A stretch of 64,000 nt of DNA from contig AZLU01000049.1 of the NCBI GenBank assembly GCA_002224055.1, positions 1 to 64,000 of the forward strand, read 5' to 3'. The notes beneath the pieces were generated by a model. The model worked only from the letters and a program-made list of their open reading frames with translations. It was not told where the DNA came from and did not search any database. Positions 14,035 to 26,423 of the stretch are shown here, piece after piece. This DNA is from Pezizomycotina sp. ARF18. Taxonomy: Eukaryota > Ascomycota. A program made the translations under genes and the position numbers. How positions within the stretch are numbered: the first letter of the stretch is position 1; every line of letters starts with the position of its first letter.

Positions 14035-14872
14035 AATAAAAACAAAATAAGTTTAAAAAAAAAAAAAAAAACTTTCAAAATATTATGGTATGATGGGTTT
14101 ATTGCTATTTAATCAAAAATTTCCCTTTCTCGCTATTAAACAGGTATGATCCTCAGATAGGATCCAAAGAAAAAATCTTCGCAGAAAACAGAGGCGTCTT
14201 TTACTTCTTTAAAAACAGATCATGACTTTTCGATGGAAAAAAAAATGTCATAATGTGTAATGACACCTATAGCTATCTAACGCTTTTCCTTTCTGCATAC
14301 TTTTATTATTGTTATGCCAGTTTTTCTTTTACTATACCTTCTTTCTATGGTGTTAATCTTCTTTTCATCTTAAGAAGTACTGGTCAAGCGTTTACTGTTA
14401 TATTTTTCTTTTTCTTTAGGTTATTCAGTGGGCCCGTTTTAGTTAGCTTTTCTATTTCGTCTTCGAAATCCAAGCTTACCATCTCTTCTCGTCTTCCTTA
14501 TGGAGCCTTTTCGATTTCTCTTTTTCCTTATTGGTGTCTCTCTTCGTAACGTTTCTTTCTCTCCTTTGTATCAAAAAAGAAACCTCCAAGTAAATAATTG
14601 TAATTCTACCTTTCTTTTCCGACCGTCAATTATGATGTTTCTTCTGAAATTATCTTACTCGTGAAAGTAGCGAACTCACTTCGCATACATATATGCGGCA
14701 GTTGAATAATCTGTATTGAAAAACAGACCCACTTTTTTTAATTTCCTGTTACTATCTAATGCTTAAAGCTAGAAAGCTATAGTTCGCAATGACTACTAGC
14801 TAGAAAAATAGGTCAATGGCCAAAAAAGCACTACAAAAAGCTAAACACGCTGCCAACCAAGCAAAAACGTCC

Positions 14873-14907
<35 letters not shown>

Positions 14908-15227
14908 GAGCAATGACCTATAAAATGATGCACCGGAGAGTTCCTCTTCTTTAGAACTTCTCCATCTGCTGTATCCTCTTTCCCTTTCTACCATTGAGGA
15001 ATCCTTTAAATGAGTATAACCGTAACCTTTTTTCGTTGTCTTCTGCATGTCATAAGAAAAAAAAAAATAAAGAAAAGAAAAGACACCTAATGATGCTCAA
15101 ACTGAACGTGCATTGTATCCATATTACCCGAAATGCCCGCAATGTCCTCCAAGTTTATCAGAGCATCGTACTTGAGTTTGGCAGCGAAGGCCACGAGGTC
15201 GGCGCTGGCTCGCTTCGGCCTACCGTA
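14035..15227. other. Intergenic between convergent genes
   Basis: AT-rich 3' regions of the Ser/Pro-rich gene (+) and PCM1 (-). It contains a T-run flowing into a 26-nt A-run at 14872-14907 and no supported gene. Confidence 0.55.
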
Positions 15228-17248
15228 CTAGGTGAGCAGTTCGGCCACCTTCATCGCGAGCTCGTCCGCTTCCGCCCTCGTAGACGCCTCCGCGTACACC
15301 CTGACCGCATCCTCGGTCCCGCTCGCCCTGACGAAGCTCCTGCTACTCTTGTACTTGTGCACCAGGTCGTCGATCTTATCTTGCACGCCCTTCGGCTCAA
15401 CGAGCTTCCTCTCGGCGTCCGTCGTCTTGAAGACGTTCCTGTCGGGGACGACGACGCGGACGAGGCGGTTGGGGAGGTCCTGGTAGCAGCTGTCCCAGAC
15501 CTTCGGCGACCACTGCTTGTGCGCCAGTATAACCTCGACGAGGAGGAGGTCCGACAGGGCGTCGCCGACGGTCTGGTTGATCAGCTCGGTCAGAGCGCGG
15601 AGTAAATCCAGGGCTTGCTTCTGCGCGGGGCTCATCGGCTGGTGCTCCTCGATCGTCTGGACGAACCTGTGAGAGAACAGGACGGTGCCGTGGCCGTTTG
15701 CTTCGAGTAGACGCCGCAGTCGTATTTCAGCGCGGCGTGGTGCAGGTGCTTAACGCCCGTCGGGTGCAGGCGACGGGTAGGCCCAGTGTTTGGTGATGTA
15801 AGTCGTGGAAGCGCCGTTCGCGTAGGCTGTCTGGACGACGCCGACGCGGATATTAGATAGACCGGCTGCCCTCGTTAGATCCATAATAAAGCCGGCGGCT
15901 AGCGTGGCGATCTTGTCGCCGTCGAGGAGGTGGAAAATGTTGTCGTCGTCGACGTAGTAGTAGACGATCCGGTCCGCGTCGCCGTCGAGGCTTGCGTACC
16001 TTTCAAATGGAACAGCGTTAGTGCCCACGGGAAGCTCTGCTTCGTTTTGACGTGATCCGCTCCGCACTATATTCAGAGTATTAGCGAAGACAGGCTCCTT
16101 TCAGCTTGGGGGTATCTAGAATGATCTTTTACCTGAGCATTTAATTTGGAAAAAGTCTCTGTATCATCATTTGCAATCTCAATATCCAAGGCATCACCGA
16201 TGACAGCAGCTAGCTCCTTCAGCTTCGGTGCGCCAACTCCGTTCGCGCAGTCCACCGTAACCTTCCCCATTTTAGGTTTTCCGTGCATCAGAGTCTTGAA
16301 GGCCGTCGCGAGCTTGTTGTAGTAACCCTGCTCAGTCGGTTCGCCGTACGAAGACGGCGAATTGGCCGTGTTGAGACACCTCACAAGGTAATGCAGTTGC
16401 GGGGTGGTCAAGGTGCCGCAGTTGCTGGACTTGGCGTTGACGGACTTGAGGGCGGCTTCGAGGGCTGCAACGAGCTTGGGCCCTGATTCGCGGGTATCCT
16501 TAGCGAAGACGATAGAAGCTTCAACGGCGTCGTGTTTCACCTTAAACTGTTCTGGAGTGCCGCATACTTCTCGGCCAGCTCAGCATCGGAAGCTGCGTTT
16601 GCAAGCTCCGTAGCATGAGCTTCCCAGCTTGCCTGGAGAGGATTTGCAGATTAGTGATTGCTCGTTATGTGCACTTCAGCATGGCTTCAGAGATAAGTAC
16701 CTCGAGCATTTCGCCCTAGAAGAATAATTAGCAAACTGTCAAAAAGATCGTACACCACAAGTCAGAAAGTAGAAACCGGGTGAATTGAGTATACACACCA
16801 TCGGATCAACCAATTGACGCCATTGTCCTCCGGAACATTGTGCGATGCAGTGATCATTACTCCAATCGTTTGTCCTTGGAGCTTCCTCGATCTCAGCGCG
16901 GCAAGAAGTCCGACCCGGAAGACGACTGAGGGTAGCAGGTCTCTATGGGATACGACAAACAAAAGTAGGCCAAAATTCAGCTTATTGCAAAACTGTCGAC
17001 AGCTCCAGAAAAAAGGTTACTTCCGCCATAAACAGCCGTTCGTATCTTGACGTTTGAGGAAGGGGAGCTCACGCTTTCATCCTGAACTATTCAAAAAGAA
17101 CGCCACGTTAATCCACACTGCCCGGCAAATTTTCGAGGGTGAATTGGGCTTTTTGGCTACTTACACCGGCTGTGCCATACTGGAAGGTTTGATCAGCTTT
17201 GGGAAACCCGGCTGAAGCTTCCGCGATCTGGTGCTTGTAAGCTTCCAT
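15228..17248 (-). CDS. PCM1: Phosphoacetylglucosamine mutase
   Basis: Converts GlcNAc-6-phosphate to GlcNAc-1-phosphate in the cytosol, the step before UDP-GlcNAc, which feeds chitin, N-glycans and GPI anchors. The start at 17248 gives [12 protein letters not shown] followed by FQYGTAG. Next comes the catalytic phosphoserine loop [14 protein letters not shown] (about 16800-16840), then a conserved [16 protein letters not shown] (about 16200-16262), the metal-binding loop DGDADR (15969-15986) and the C-terminal phosphate-binding loop [18 protein letters not shown] (about 15280-15335). The domain order matches eukaryotic Agm1/Pcm1. Introns lie at about 17100-17180, 16900-17060 region, 16702-16800 and 16070-16130. 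Several one-base frame shifts occur but the active-site loops are intact. The stop is at 15228-15230. Confidence 0.93.
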
Positions 17249-18710
17249 GATGGTCGACCTCGTAACTCGCAATTTTCGCGACAGAAAGCTCTTCAGTTGA
17301 TTTATACACTAAGACTGTGGTGAATTGAATTGATATTATACACAGAATTGGGAATAGAATAGAGAAAGGAACTGGCTTTTTTTTTTTTTCTTTTTTTTTG
17401 CTGAGCAAATGGTTTTCTTTATTTATATAAGTACGAAGTGGGATGATGATCACTTCATGCAGTGAGAACAGAGCTTGGAGGGGAAGAAAGAAAGAGAGGA
17501 GGGAGAGGGAGAGGGAGAGGGGAGCTACTTTTATTTTAGTAAGTAGCCGTCCTGCTTGCGCCTGCCTGTGGTGGTGGTGGGGATCAATTATTTTTGGTTG
17601 CTTCTGCATTTGCGGCAAGCTCGGAGGTTAACTTCCCCCATCCAAGGCTGAAAAGGTCCTCCTCCTCCTCCAATTAATGAACCCTTGTCCATGCTTACAA
17701 TTTCTTGTATTTTCCCGTCAATCCACTACTAAACTAGTTCCTTTTTCTTCCTTTCTTTCTTTCTTTTCTATCCCCTCGTCATTCGACCATTGGCCAACGA
17801 ATTGAAAACGTGGCAGCGCCTGGTCCCTTCTGGACATTAAATTTTTTTAAAAAAAGCCCTCTTCTTTTTTTTTTTAATTTTTTTTTTTTTTTTTTTTGCA
17901 AGATCAGAAAAAAACCAACGAGCGAACAGATCGACCAGTACCGGACCTGACGAGCATTCCCGGTGGCTGAGCGGAGAACCGCCGCTGTATACATTTTCTT
18001 TAGCGTGGGAACGAGGATCACGCCCTTGCCGCGTTTGTGCATACCGCCTGTAAGTCACAGCCCAGAGTCTGTTCCGTGTGGTTGGTTACATCAATAACAT
18101 ACGCTTGATTCCCCGCAGCGTTATTAACCAATTATCTGAATACAAGAGCAGGAATGAACAAATAAGGGACGCACACCCTTTCCCGGGACAGTTCTGATGG
18201 AAGCGATTCGTGCCCTCTGAAGCTGCATAGATGCCTCAAAATGATATGAGCCTACAGGGCCCATTGCACCCAACAAGAGGCCATGAAGGCAAGTCGCTCT
18301 CCACATTGAAAAATCTGGATACGATCTATACATAATTATTGCAAACCCGAATCGCATGATGAACAGCTGGGGCCATGGTAGAGAGATGTACAACGGTCTC
18401 TGATGCCCTAAATAGCCAGCTTCGTCCAAATAAGAACAAAAACAAAAATACCAATGACCAATATTCTGAAATTTGCACACACTTTAATGGAATATTCTCG
18501 AGTACACTTTGGCTCAGCGACCTTAGCATGTTATTTATGTGTGACTAACAACTACTGAGCTGCATTTGTGATATAGGTACACGGGCCAAAGCCCAAGAGC
18601 TACAGCCAGAATGCGTTCAGACTAGACTGGTCCTTGAGACGAGGTCAATAGGACAACAAGCTAAGGAACCCTCACGGAAGCGACGATGTTGCGCACTGGT
18701 CCTTGCCACC
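17249..18710. other. Intergenic, no gene seen
   Basis: Upstream region of PCM1 and downstream region of the deaminase-like gene. It contains poly-T/poly-A runs (17379-17400, 17860-17898), a purine-rich GAGGGA stretch near 17490-17522 and no recognisable coding sequence. Confidence 0.5.
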
Positions 18711-20618
18711 TTAGCCTTGAGAATCGACATCCATTCGTCGCTCCTCTTCTCTTGCAGCGACAAAAGCTTTGTACACTGTTCCCGGTCGGTCTTGCGCACT
18801 ATACCCTCCTCCTAGACGTCTGCTGAGGTTTGTGAGGTTAGTCGAGAATGTAGCTTGGGAAAGCTTTGCAAAGCTGAGGATGTGATCTTTGCCGAGCCGA
18901 CACGCCGAGTCGGTGTGGTTGCCGGGTTCCGAGACGAGAAGTTCTGGGTCCGGAATAGCCAATTAGCATCTAACCTTCCGTCTGTACCGATATCTCGAGA
19001 CGAAACCTTTCATTTACTTTTACCCGAGAAGTTATGCCCAATCTCCTTCATATTATCAACGAGAAAAGAGGAAAACTCCCCTGTGTTAGCGCAGTTCGGT
19101 ACATACACAGAAGGAAGAAGAAAAGCACTTGGGAGGCTAAACTGACTCCGCTGTAGCACAGCACATGAAACAGCTGTACCTGGACAGGCCTACGAAGCTT
19201 CCCATTGGATATATATGGGGATTCAACCAATAAAAGAGCAAGAGCTTTATTTCTTGGTGTAGAGGGCGAGGAGCTCTAGGATTCCAATTGCGCTCGACTT
19301 CTTCGACTTCGTGAGGCGTGAAGAGATCCTCGATGCGGATCCCTTGATAATCCAGGGTTTTCATAAAATTGGCAAAGCCAACGACATTCCCTTCCGACTC
19401 GGGAGACAGCTCGGTACGGAATCCCGAAACAGGCTTGACCCTAAACATTCCGGCCCTTAGCATGCCGTCCCGGTGCAAACCTATCAGGAAGTCCATAAGG
19501 GTTTCCGCAGCTACGTAATACCTGCTGAGCTTGTCCAAGTACCGGAAAGCGAAACTTCTTCGCTTATCCTCGACGCTTAGCATGTCCTCATTTTCGGGCA
19601 TGCCGTTTCGGTGTAATGACCTGTAACCAGTTCTTCTGCCAACCACTCGTCGTACATATCTTGCAGAGCTCCTGGGAGGCCCCACTTAATCCGGCCGCTG
19701 CTATCCACCCTTTTGCGGGAGAAGCCATGGATGAAGTAGAAAGCAAAGTGCATCAGCGACTCCACGTTCTCCCACGTTTCAATAGGTGCAGTTGGAATTT
19801 CAGCAAGAAACAGTGCGCCTCCGTCAAATCCGGATTGCGATCAACAAGTCCATCACTCGCTTATACTCAGGGTCCGATGGCCTGGTGAGGAAATCTTCCC
19901 AGCGGCGTACATATTCTTTCAAGCTGTCGTGGTCGAGAGATTACACCCTCTCCATGCACCTTTGGGCGATGAGAGACAGTGCAGCATGGGTTTGAACTTC
20001 TTCCAACTGTATGTACGCTGAGTTTTAACAAGATGTTAGCGTCTTGGGACTTTTTTTTTCTTCTTTTTGAGTCCCCAAATGCCTTTTTTACCTTTCGACT
20101 TTTTATTCTTCGGAACCTCTTTTTACCAAGAACATTTCCCACCATCGAATCTAGAAGCGTCTGGAACTTCTCTACCTCGTCCGTACCCATGAACCACCCT
20201 TCTTCGCGACCCTGATAGTAAAATTGGGTACGCTGGGCGTATCGAGGAAAACTTGCTCCTGCTCGATCGTGGTCGCGAAATCCTGGTCGTCCCGCTCGGC
20301 TACGATGAACGCTAGGCTCGTCGCCAGCTTGCGCGCCTTACTTATCGCTTTTGGACACTGTTTCCTGACGGCGCGCAAGCACCGGGGCTTCGGCATCGCG
20401 TAATATCGTCCAGATCGTCCCACATCCTCTTCGGTTGCTCCCAGCCTGGCATGACGTCGTGTTTTTTACCCTGCGCGCGTATCCTTTCGCCAAAAACGTC
20501 GAGCGTTTTCAGTAGGCCCAGTAAGGGTAAAGGCGCGGTTGCCAACCGCCATCACTTTTGTTCGGGGATCTGTCGTCCTCGTTTGAGAGTATTGTGCGCC
20601 GTCATCCTCGGTGTCCAT
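18711..20618 (-). CDS. OTT_1508-like deaminase family protein
   Basis: Probably a member of the OTT_1508-like branch of the cytidine-deaminase-like superfamily, predicted nucleic-acid deaminases seen in Orientia/Wolbachia and in many fungi. What I see is a first zinc-ligand motif LHQEIKLLLFYWLN (HQE at 19251-19259, in the place of the usual H-A-E) and, about 27 residues on, SRYSCFMC with a Cys-x2-Cys pair (19161-19172), followed by a block that fits the family tail (LDANW, then LSRRLGGG near 18800). The long N-terminal part (FGERIRAQGKKHDVMPGWEQ, SKARKLATSLAFIVAERDD) is helical and unrecognised. The start at 20618 is a guess among several ATGs. The frame is interrupted in several places, as in neighbouring housekeeping genes. 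Family call is by motif only; substrate unknown. Confidence 0.6.
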
Positions 20619-21284
20619 TCGGAACTCATCCTTTTTCTAATCCCTTTTCCAATTCTTCGGGCAATGGATTTTAAAGCCGGACCGAGCATTTGGATTTGAA
20701 AAACCAAATATTTTTCTAGGAATTCACGAACTGTGAAAAAGAATGGATAGGAATATTATTATGGGCTGTGGCATCCTCGGGGGAAGCAGCCATGGAGGGC
20801 GTTTTGGCATATATCATTGCGATTGCACTAATCACTCGAAAAAAAAGCATTACGGCTTTAAGTTTGCTGGAACTATTGTTTCTCCGAGTGCTTGGCAACG
20901 CATTGTATGGGTTTTTAACTCGGCGTAAGATTTCTATCTATACAATTTGCGTGTGGCAAACCTAGCACACAACATTAAAAGTAGGTCTCAGGAAGTTTTT
21001 GTGACATAAGTTCGAATTTTGCTGCAGATTCGTTTCTATTCATTTCAATATCATAATGGAATTTTCTTGTGTCTAAGCTAAAACGCGGTATTATATATGT
21101 CAATCTAAATAGTTGGGAACGCTTCAATATCAAAAAAAAGCAATATTGTGAATGTAGCAACACCATACACACAAAGGAAATTCTAAATCTGCCCAAGAAA
21201 AGCACATGCACCAAGAAAACCTCCAACGCCGAAAGCAATAACGTTATAACAATGAAAACTGGAATTAATCTCCTTTTATTCTTA
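20619..21284. other. Intergenic, no gene seen
   Basis: Promoter side of the deaminase-like gene and 3' side of CCC2, AT-rich. No recognisable open frame. Confidence 0.5.
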
Positions 21285-24200
21285 TCACTCCATCTTCCTC
21301 CCCCTATATCCGACTCCCCAAATCCTCGTCTTCAGCAGGAGACTACTGCACACGACGCTGACGCTGCTACACGCCATCGCCAGCGCCGCGAACGCGGGAT
21401 CCAATCCCGTCCTATTCCTCCAGTAAAAACAACCCGCCGCGACGGTATACGATGACGTTATAAACACCCGCCCAGAAGAAATTAAACTTAACACGGTTAA
21501 ACACCTTCCGCGAAAGCTCCAGCAGGACGAGCACCTGGTTCAAGTTCGACCGGACTAGAATAAAGCTCGCGCTTGCCCAGGGCTATATCACTCCCGGAAC
21601 CGACTGCTATGCCTACGTCCGCCGTCGCGAGCGCTGGTGCGTCGTTTATGCCGTCGCCGACCATTGCCACCGTCGGCCGACGTTTTGAGTTACGGTGGAA
21701 TAGCTTCGAGATGCCGCGGTGCTGACGGAGCGGTGCGGTCCTTTGTAGGTACTGTATCTTTTCGGCTTTTTGGTGCGGCAGGACGCCCGCGATGACGTTT
21801 TCAGCGGGTATACCGACGGAAGCAGCGACGGCTTTAGCGGTTATGGGGTTGTCACCGGATATCATCCACATTGAAATTCCCATGTTCTTCAGCTCCTTGA
21901 TGACCTTCGGGCTTTCTTCCCGTATCGGGTCCGCGGCGGCGAGGGTGGCGGATAGGCGGAAGTGGCCGACGTATCCGTGAACGCGGCGAGTATGACGCTC
22001 TTTGCTTCGTTCTGCCACTGCTCGACGATTTCGGTCGTAGATTCGTCCACGAACACGCCCGTTTCTTCCATGAGCGCTTCGTTTCCCACGACGGCTTCGA
22101 TTTACGCCCGCTTTCAAGCTTGAAGGTTCCTTTCATGCCGCGTCCGGGTATTTCTTCGATTGATTCACGCTTCAGTTTTTCCCCGCCGAGGATTTCCTTG
22201 TCAGCGCAGTACGCGACTACCGCCCTCGCGAGCGGGTGGCCGGACTCGCTCTCGAGGGAGTGTAGTATACCGGTGACGAGCGAATCCTCATTATCCTCGA
22301 CTAGGTATCCGGCATCCGTAACGCTCGTTCCACCCCTTCAGTAAGCGTACCAGTCTTGTCGAAGACGATGCAATCCAGCCACGAAGCTTCCTGGAACGCC
22401 TCGCCGCCGCCCTTCGCGAGGATGCCGTACTTCGCTACTAAACCCGTACCGATGAACAGTGCCGTCGGAGCAGCGAGGCCGATTCCGCAGGGGCACGCGA
22501 TGACGAATACGGATATAGCGAAGGACATAGACCATATCGCCCACCCGCCTTGGTCCATATTTAGCCAGTCGCGCGGGATAGCGCCCGAGTAACCAGCGAG
22601 AGCCATATCACCCACGTGAGCACGGCGAGGTAGCTGACTACCGGTACGAAGTAGCCCGTAACACATCCGCTATGCGCTCGATGGGCGCGCGCTGGCCTGA
22701 CCGTCGCGGACGATCTGGACGATCTGGTCGAGCATGGTCTTCCCGCTGAAGCTTGTAATCTCGACCGTTATGGGATTTCCCTGGTTGATGGTACCCGCGT
22801 AGACTTCATCTCCGGGCTTTTTATCGACGAGGCGGGATTCGCCCGTCAGCGAGGATTCGTCGAATTTGGATTCGCCGGAAGCGACTTTTCCGTCGGACGG
22901 CGGAGATGAGCCGCGGCTACGGATACTTTGTCGCCGACTTCTAGCAGTTCTACTTGGACTTTTTGCGTCTTGACGTTACCGTTTTCGGTCCCGACGATGA
23001 GCTGTGCTTCCGTCGGCCGCAGGTTTCCTAGCAAGCTAACCGCATCCGCGCTCTTACGCTTGCTGAAAGCCTCCAGTAGTCGTCCGATGAGCAAGAACAT
23101 CGTAAGAAACACGACGGCATCGAAAACGTCTCATTGTGTTTCTGTTACCGCTATCCATCCCGTGCATCGGCCGCTTCGACGTAGCGTCGATAACAAGTAG
23201 CGCCAGCGACGCAAAGTACGCGATCGTCGTTCCGAGCGACATGAGCAAATTCATGCTCCCGAACTTTACGAACTTCATCCACACTTTCTTCGGATTCTTC
23301 CTGGTCCACAGTCCCCGTAACTCTGCTATAGCGCGAACGTGGAAGAGATCCGCCGCGAAGAAATACACGGGCGTAGCGAGTATGAACGTCGCCCATTCCG
23401 CCCGACTAACCCGCCCGACCCACACGTCCTCCTCAGCCCATTTCCTATATTTATTACCACTCTTCAGCAGGCTCATGAACACGACGCCGATGATAAACGT
23501 AGGTATCGCGACGACGACGCTGAGGATTAACCGGATGGCGATGCGCCGCATTTCGGCTCTGTACACGAGTGCGGAGCGCTCTTCTACGGTTTCACACTTA
23601 TGGACGGATACTGTCCACGAAGGGTCTACCGCGCGGATTTTTTCGATGATCTGCCGGGACGTGATATCCGGTTGGGGCGTGTAGCGGAACCTGACGATGG
23701 GGTCATTTTCCGTGAAGGGTTTAACGATGATAACTAAGTCTTTAGGGTATTTTTCAAAAACTTCCATCGCACGCGGGGGACAGTTACTAATTGTAATGTT
23801 AGCGTTGCCTTCCAATAAATTAAAAAGTAAGTAGTATAAAAGAGATGTATACTCACGGGCAATGGAAACCGTCAACTCTCAGCGCCATCGTCCTTTCAGT
23901 AGATTTTGAAATCACTTTCTCCCTGGGGGTTCAACTCGAGCACTTCAGCGTCGTAACCTAGATCCTCGATACCTTCCACTATAGCAGAAGCGTGCTCTTT
24001 CCCTTGGAATACTATGTTGCCGCCGTTGGTCAAAGCGCTTATATCCATCTTCTTGATAAACGGCAGCTCCGAGAGCGCCGTCCTCACCGTATTAACGCAG
24101 CTGGAGCACGTCATACCCTGTATCGACAGCGACGCATTCCACATATCATCCTGAACGCTCTCCTCGCTCTTATCAATCTTCACGCCTTCCAAATCCGCAG

Positions 24201-24704
24201 CACCGTCCTTCTCCTCGCCGAGAGCTGCTCCTGTCACTTTGGTATCCGCCGTCGACGTCGAAGCAACTTTCTCCCGGCGCTTCTGCTCCTGGCAGGACCT
24301 GCACGTATCTATATGCCGTTGCCGCCGTCTGAACCTTTCCGCGGCACTAACGCTGACGATGCTAGGCCGCCTAGAGCCCACGACGTGGTCCAGCCAGGAA
24401 TCCCTCTTATTAGTCACGGGTACTTCGACGCTATGCTATCGCTTCCCGTCCTAGTTTCGCAGGCGTAGATCTCGAAACCGGCGTAGAACAGCGCAGCGAC
24501 GATGTCCTTGGGGTCGAGCTGGGAGGTGTGTTCGACGGCGACGGCGGGTTGCATTATGTTCGCGCGGTGGGATATAATGTGCGGAGACAGAGCGCGGAGG
24601 GTGGCGTCTATAAGGCTCGTGCAGGTGGCGCAGTGGATGTTGGAGATGTAGACTGTCGTAACGACCGCCAGCAACTGCGGCGCGGAGTGTGTCCTCGTTG
24701 CCAT
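21285..24704 (-). CDS. CCC2: Copper-transporting P1B-type ATPase
   Basis: Pumps Cu(I) into the late Golgi to load secreted cuproenzymes. Domains in order are a first heavy-metal-associated domain with IHCATC (about 24630), a linker, a second HMA domain with GMTCSSC (about 24090-24110), a degenerate third repeat, a membrane block ([19 protein letters not shown]), the A domain region, the transport motif [14 protein letters not shown] (about 22480-22520), the phosphorylation site DKTGTLT (about 22345-22365), a P-domain [20 protein letters not shown] (about 21800-21860) and the hinge [19 protein letters not shown] (about 21610-21665). The last membrane helices run to the stop at 21285. An intron lies at about 23770-23860. 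The linker between the HMA domains holds an extra CRSC at 24292-24303. About six one-base frame shifts are present, but every catalytic motif is intact. Confidence 0.94.
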
Positions 24705-26007
24705 GTTTTGCTCTTCGTTACGAAGTCTCTTCTTCTTTGGTGATATGCTGTTATGTAGCGATGTTCGTTTATGAACGGTGAAGAGGTTTACGTAGGTATC
24801 GCGAGAGTATAAAGGGTCTTTAGCCTTTAAGGTTTTTATGACTGAGACAAATTATATCATATAGTTGGTGTCGTGTGAAAGTGTGCGACTAGCTTCGAAA
24901 GTTTCCTTTAGTATAAAGATATATAGATGCGATAAGATAAGGGCATAAAGTAATGAAGAAACGAAGACAACCAATAAAAATGAAAGAAAAAACCAGCTCA
25001 CGATAAGATGGTGTGAAATGGTAAGGAAGGGGAATGCTCTGAAATAAATAAATGAATAAATGTTTCCGTCGGGGCTAGTAGACCTCTATGCTGCTGGTAG
25101 AGCTAGAAAAGAAAAATATATTTATTGATCACCTTTCTTTTTCCCTCTTTGCTCAGGAACCAACCACTCCTATCATTCCTCTCTCTCTCTCTGTTGTATG
25201 CGAAGGTTTTGCGACCTGTGCGGAGGGAACGTTCTGGAGCGCCTCCACTGTCTTATTATTTTTTTTTACGCGAAAATTGCTCTCCACACTTTTGGTTCTT
25301 TCCTTTCTTTTTTTCTTTTCCCCTCATCATCGCCTGAGAAAGAAGGGGCTGTCGTATGCATATCTTCGTCTTCCTGAAAGAAGCAGTAGTACTAATACTG
25401 GAGGAGTAGCAGCGGGAGGAGAGCGACGAACTTGGAAACCGGATTCATGCCAGGAGGGAGTTGTGCGTTATTCGCAGCGTCATCTAGGAAAGAAAAGAAG
25501 TCCCGCCCCAACATTATATCGATCCTTGTCTGCAAGAGAGTGGAAAGCGACAAGGAAAGGCTAGAAAAAAAAAAAAAAAAAACAGGGTCCAAGCAACAGC
25601 GGATAATTAGATCCACAGCGCTAACCCACAGTAAAAAGAGCCTTAGGTGTAGGTAGTGTGACTGACTATACATTACTACTCAAGAAACTACAAATGCCGG
25701 GTGATTATTTGTCAAATTGTAGACAAAAGTGTTTTTCGAATGTGAATACGAAGCTTCGGAGGGTTCTGGTTACTGGTGAATACGGACCCTTGTCAATTTC
25801 TATTTTTTGGTCAACGAAGCTAGTATTTCCAATATATAAAGGGGAACCGTGCTTCTCCCTTCCCATCCTTTCTCCTCTTCCCTCCTCCTCCTTCCCTTCC
25901 CCTTTTTCTATTATTTGCGTGTGTGTGTGTGTGTGCCCGCCCGCGCAATCTAAGGACGAACATCACAATCCTAGGTACTATAGCCTCCCATATAATTTGG
26001 GATGCAG

Positions 26008-26162
26008 ATCGCACAGTGGGTCCCGTCTTTTAGTGCGATTACAACTTTTGCCCGCTATTTTGCATGAGAGATCAGGTATATGTGATGAAATCTAAACCCA
26101 CTGTGCGATTGACGCGCGGGTATTAGATAAGTGGCATGCACCACTTCAATCGATCGCGATCG
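26008..26162. promoter_or_regulatory. Nested inverted repeats of unknown role
   Basis: A perfect 14-bp inverted repeat, ATCGCACAGTGGGT (26008-26021) and ACCCACTGTGCGAT (26096-26109), is separated by 74 bases. Just to its right are a 6-bp hairpin AAGTGG/CCACTT (26129-26134 and 26141-26146) and a perfect 12-bp palindrome CGATCGCGATCG (26151-26162). The density of dyads is far above the surrounding DNA. It could be a structured RNA, protein-binding sites or a foldback remnant. Confidence 0.55.
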
Positions 26163-26249
26163 CGACGATATATTACACCTAAAAAGCTGGTAATTTACAT
26201 ACAATAACGTGTAACAACTTAAAAAAAAAAGAAAAGAAATAATACATGA

Positions 26250-26303
26250 CCATTTGAAAAAGAACCATTTGAAAAAGAACCATTTCGAAAACGAGAAAAA
26301 GAA
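26250..26303. repeat. Three tandem copies of a 15-bp unit
   Basis: Two exact copies of CCATTTGAAAAAGAA (26250-26264 and 26265-26279) and a third diverged copy (26280-26303). It lies about 120 bases past the 3' end of the TAG-rich gene. Confidence 0.85.
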
Positions 26304-26423
26304 CCACAGCACCATGGCTAATGTAACAAATAACTGGTGATAATGTATACGCAGGCCTAATAGTAAAAGCGTTGAAGCCCGGAAAACAAAAGGAAAGAGA
26401 TCTGGCACATTCATCTCGGCCCG

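Larger units (their letters stand above)
24705..26423. other. Intergenic with palindromes and a short tandem repeat
   Basis: CCC2 promoter region (- strand gene) and the 3' flank of the next gene. It contains a (GT)8 run at 25918-25934, the inverted repeats at 26008-26162, and a 15-bp repeat at 26250-26303. Open frames near 25088-25670 lack any family features and are not called. Confidence 0.5.

Noticed and set aside
25432-25673. Possible gene in the CCC2 upstream region
   Set aside because: The frame includes long Lys or Phe runs from poly-A/T, and no family features are seen.
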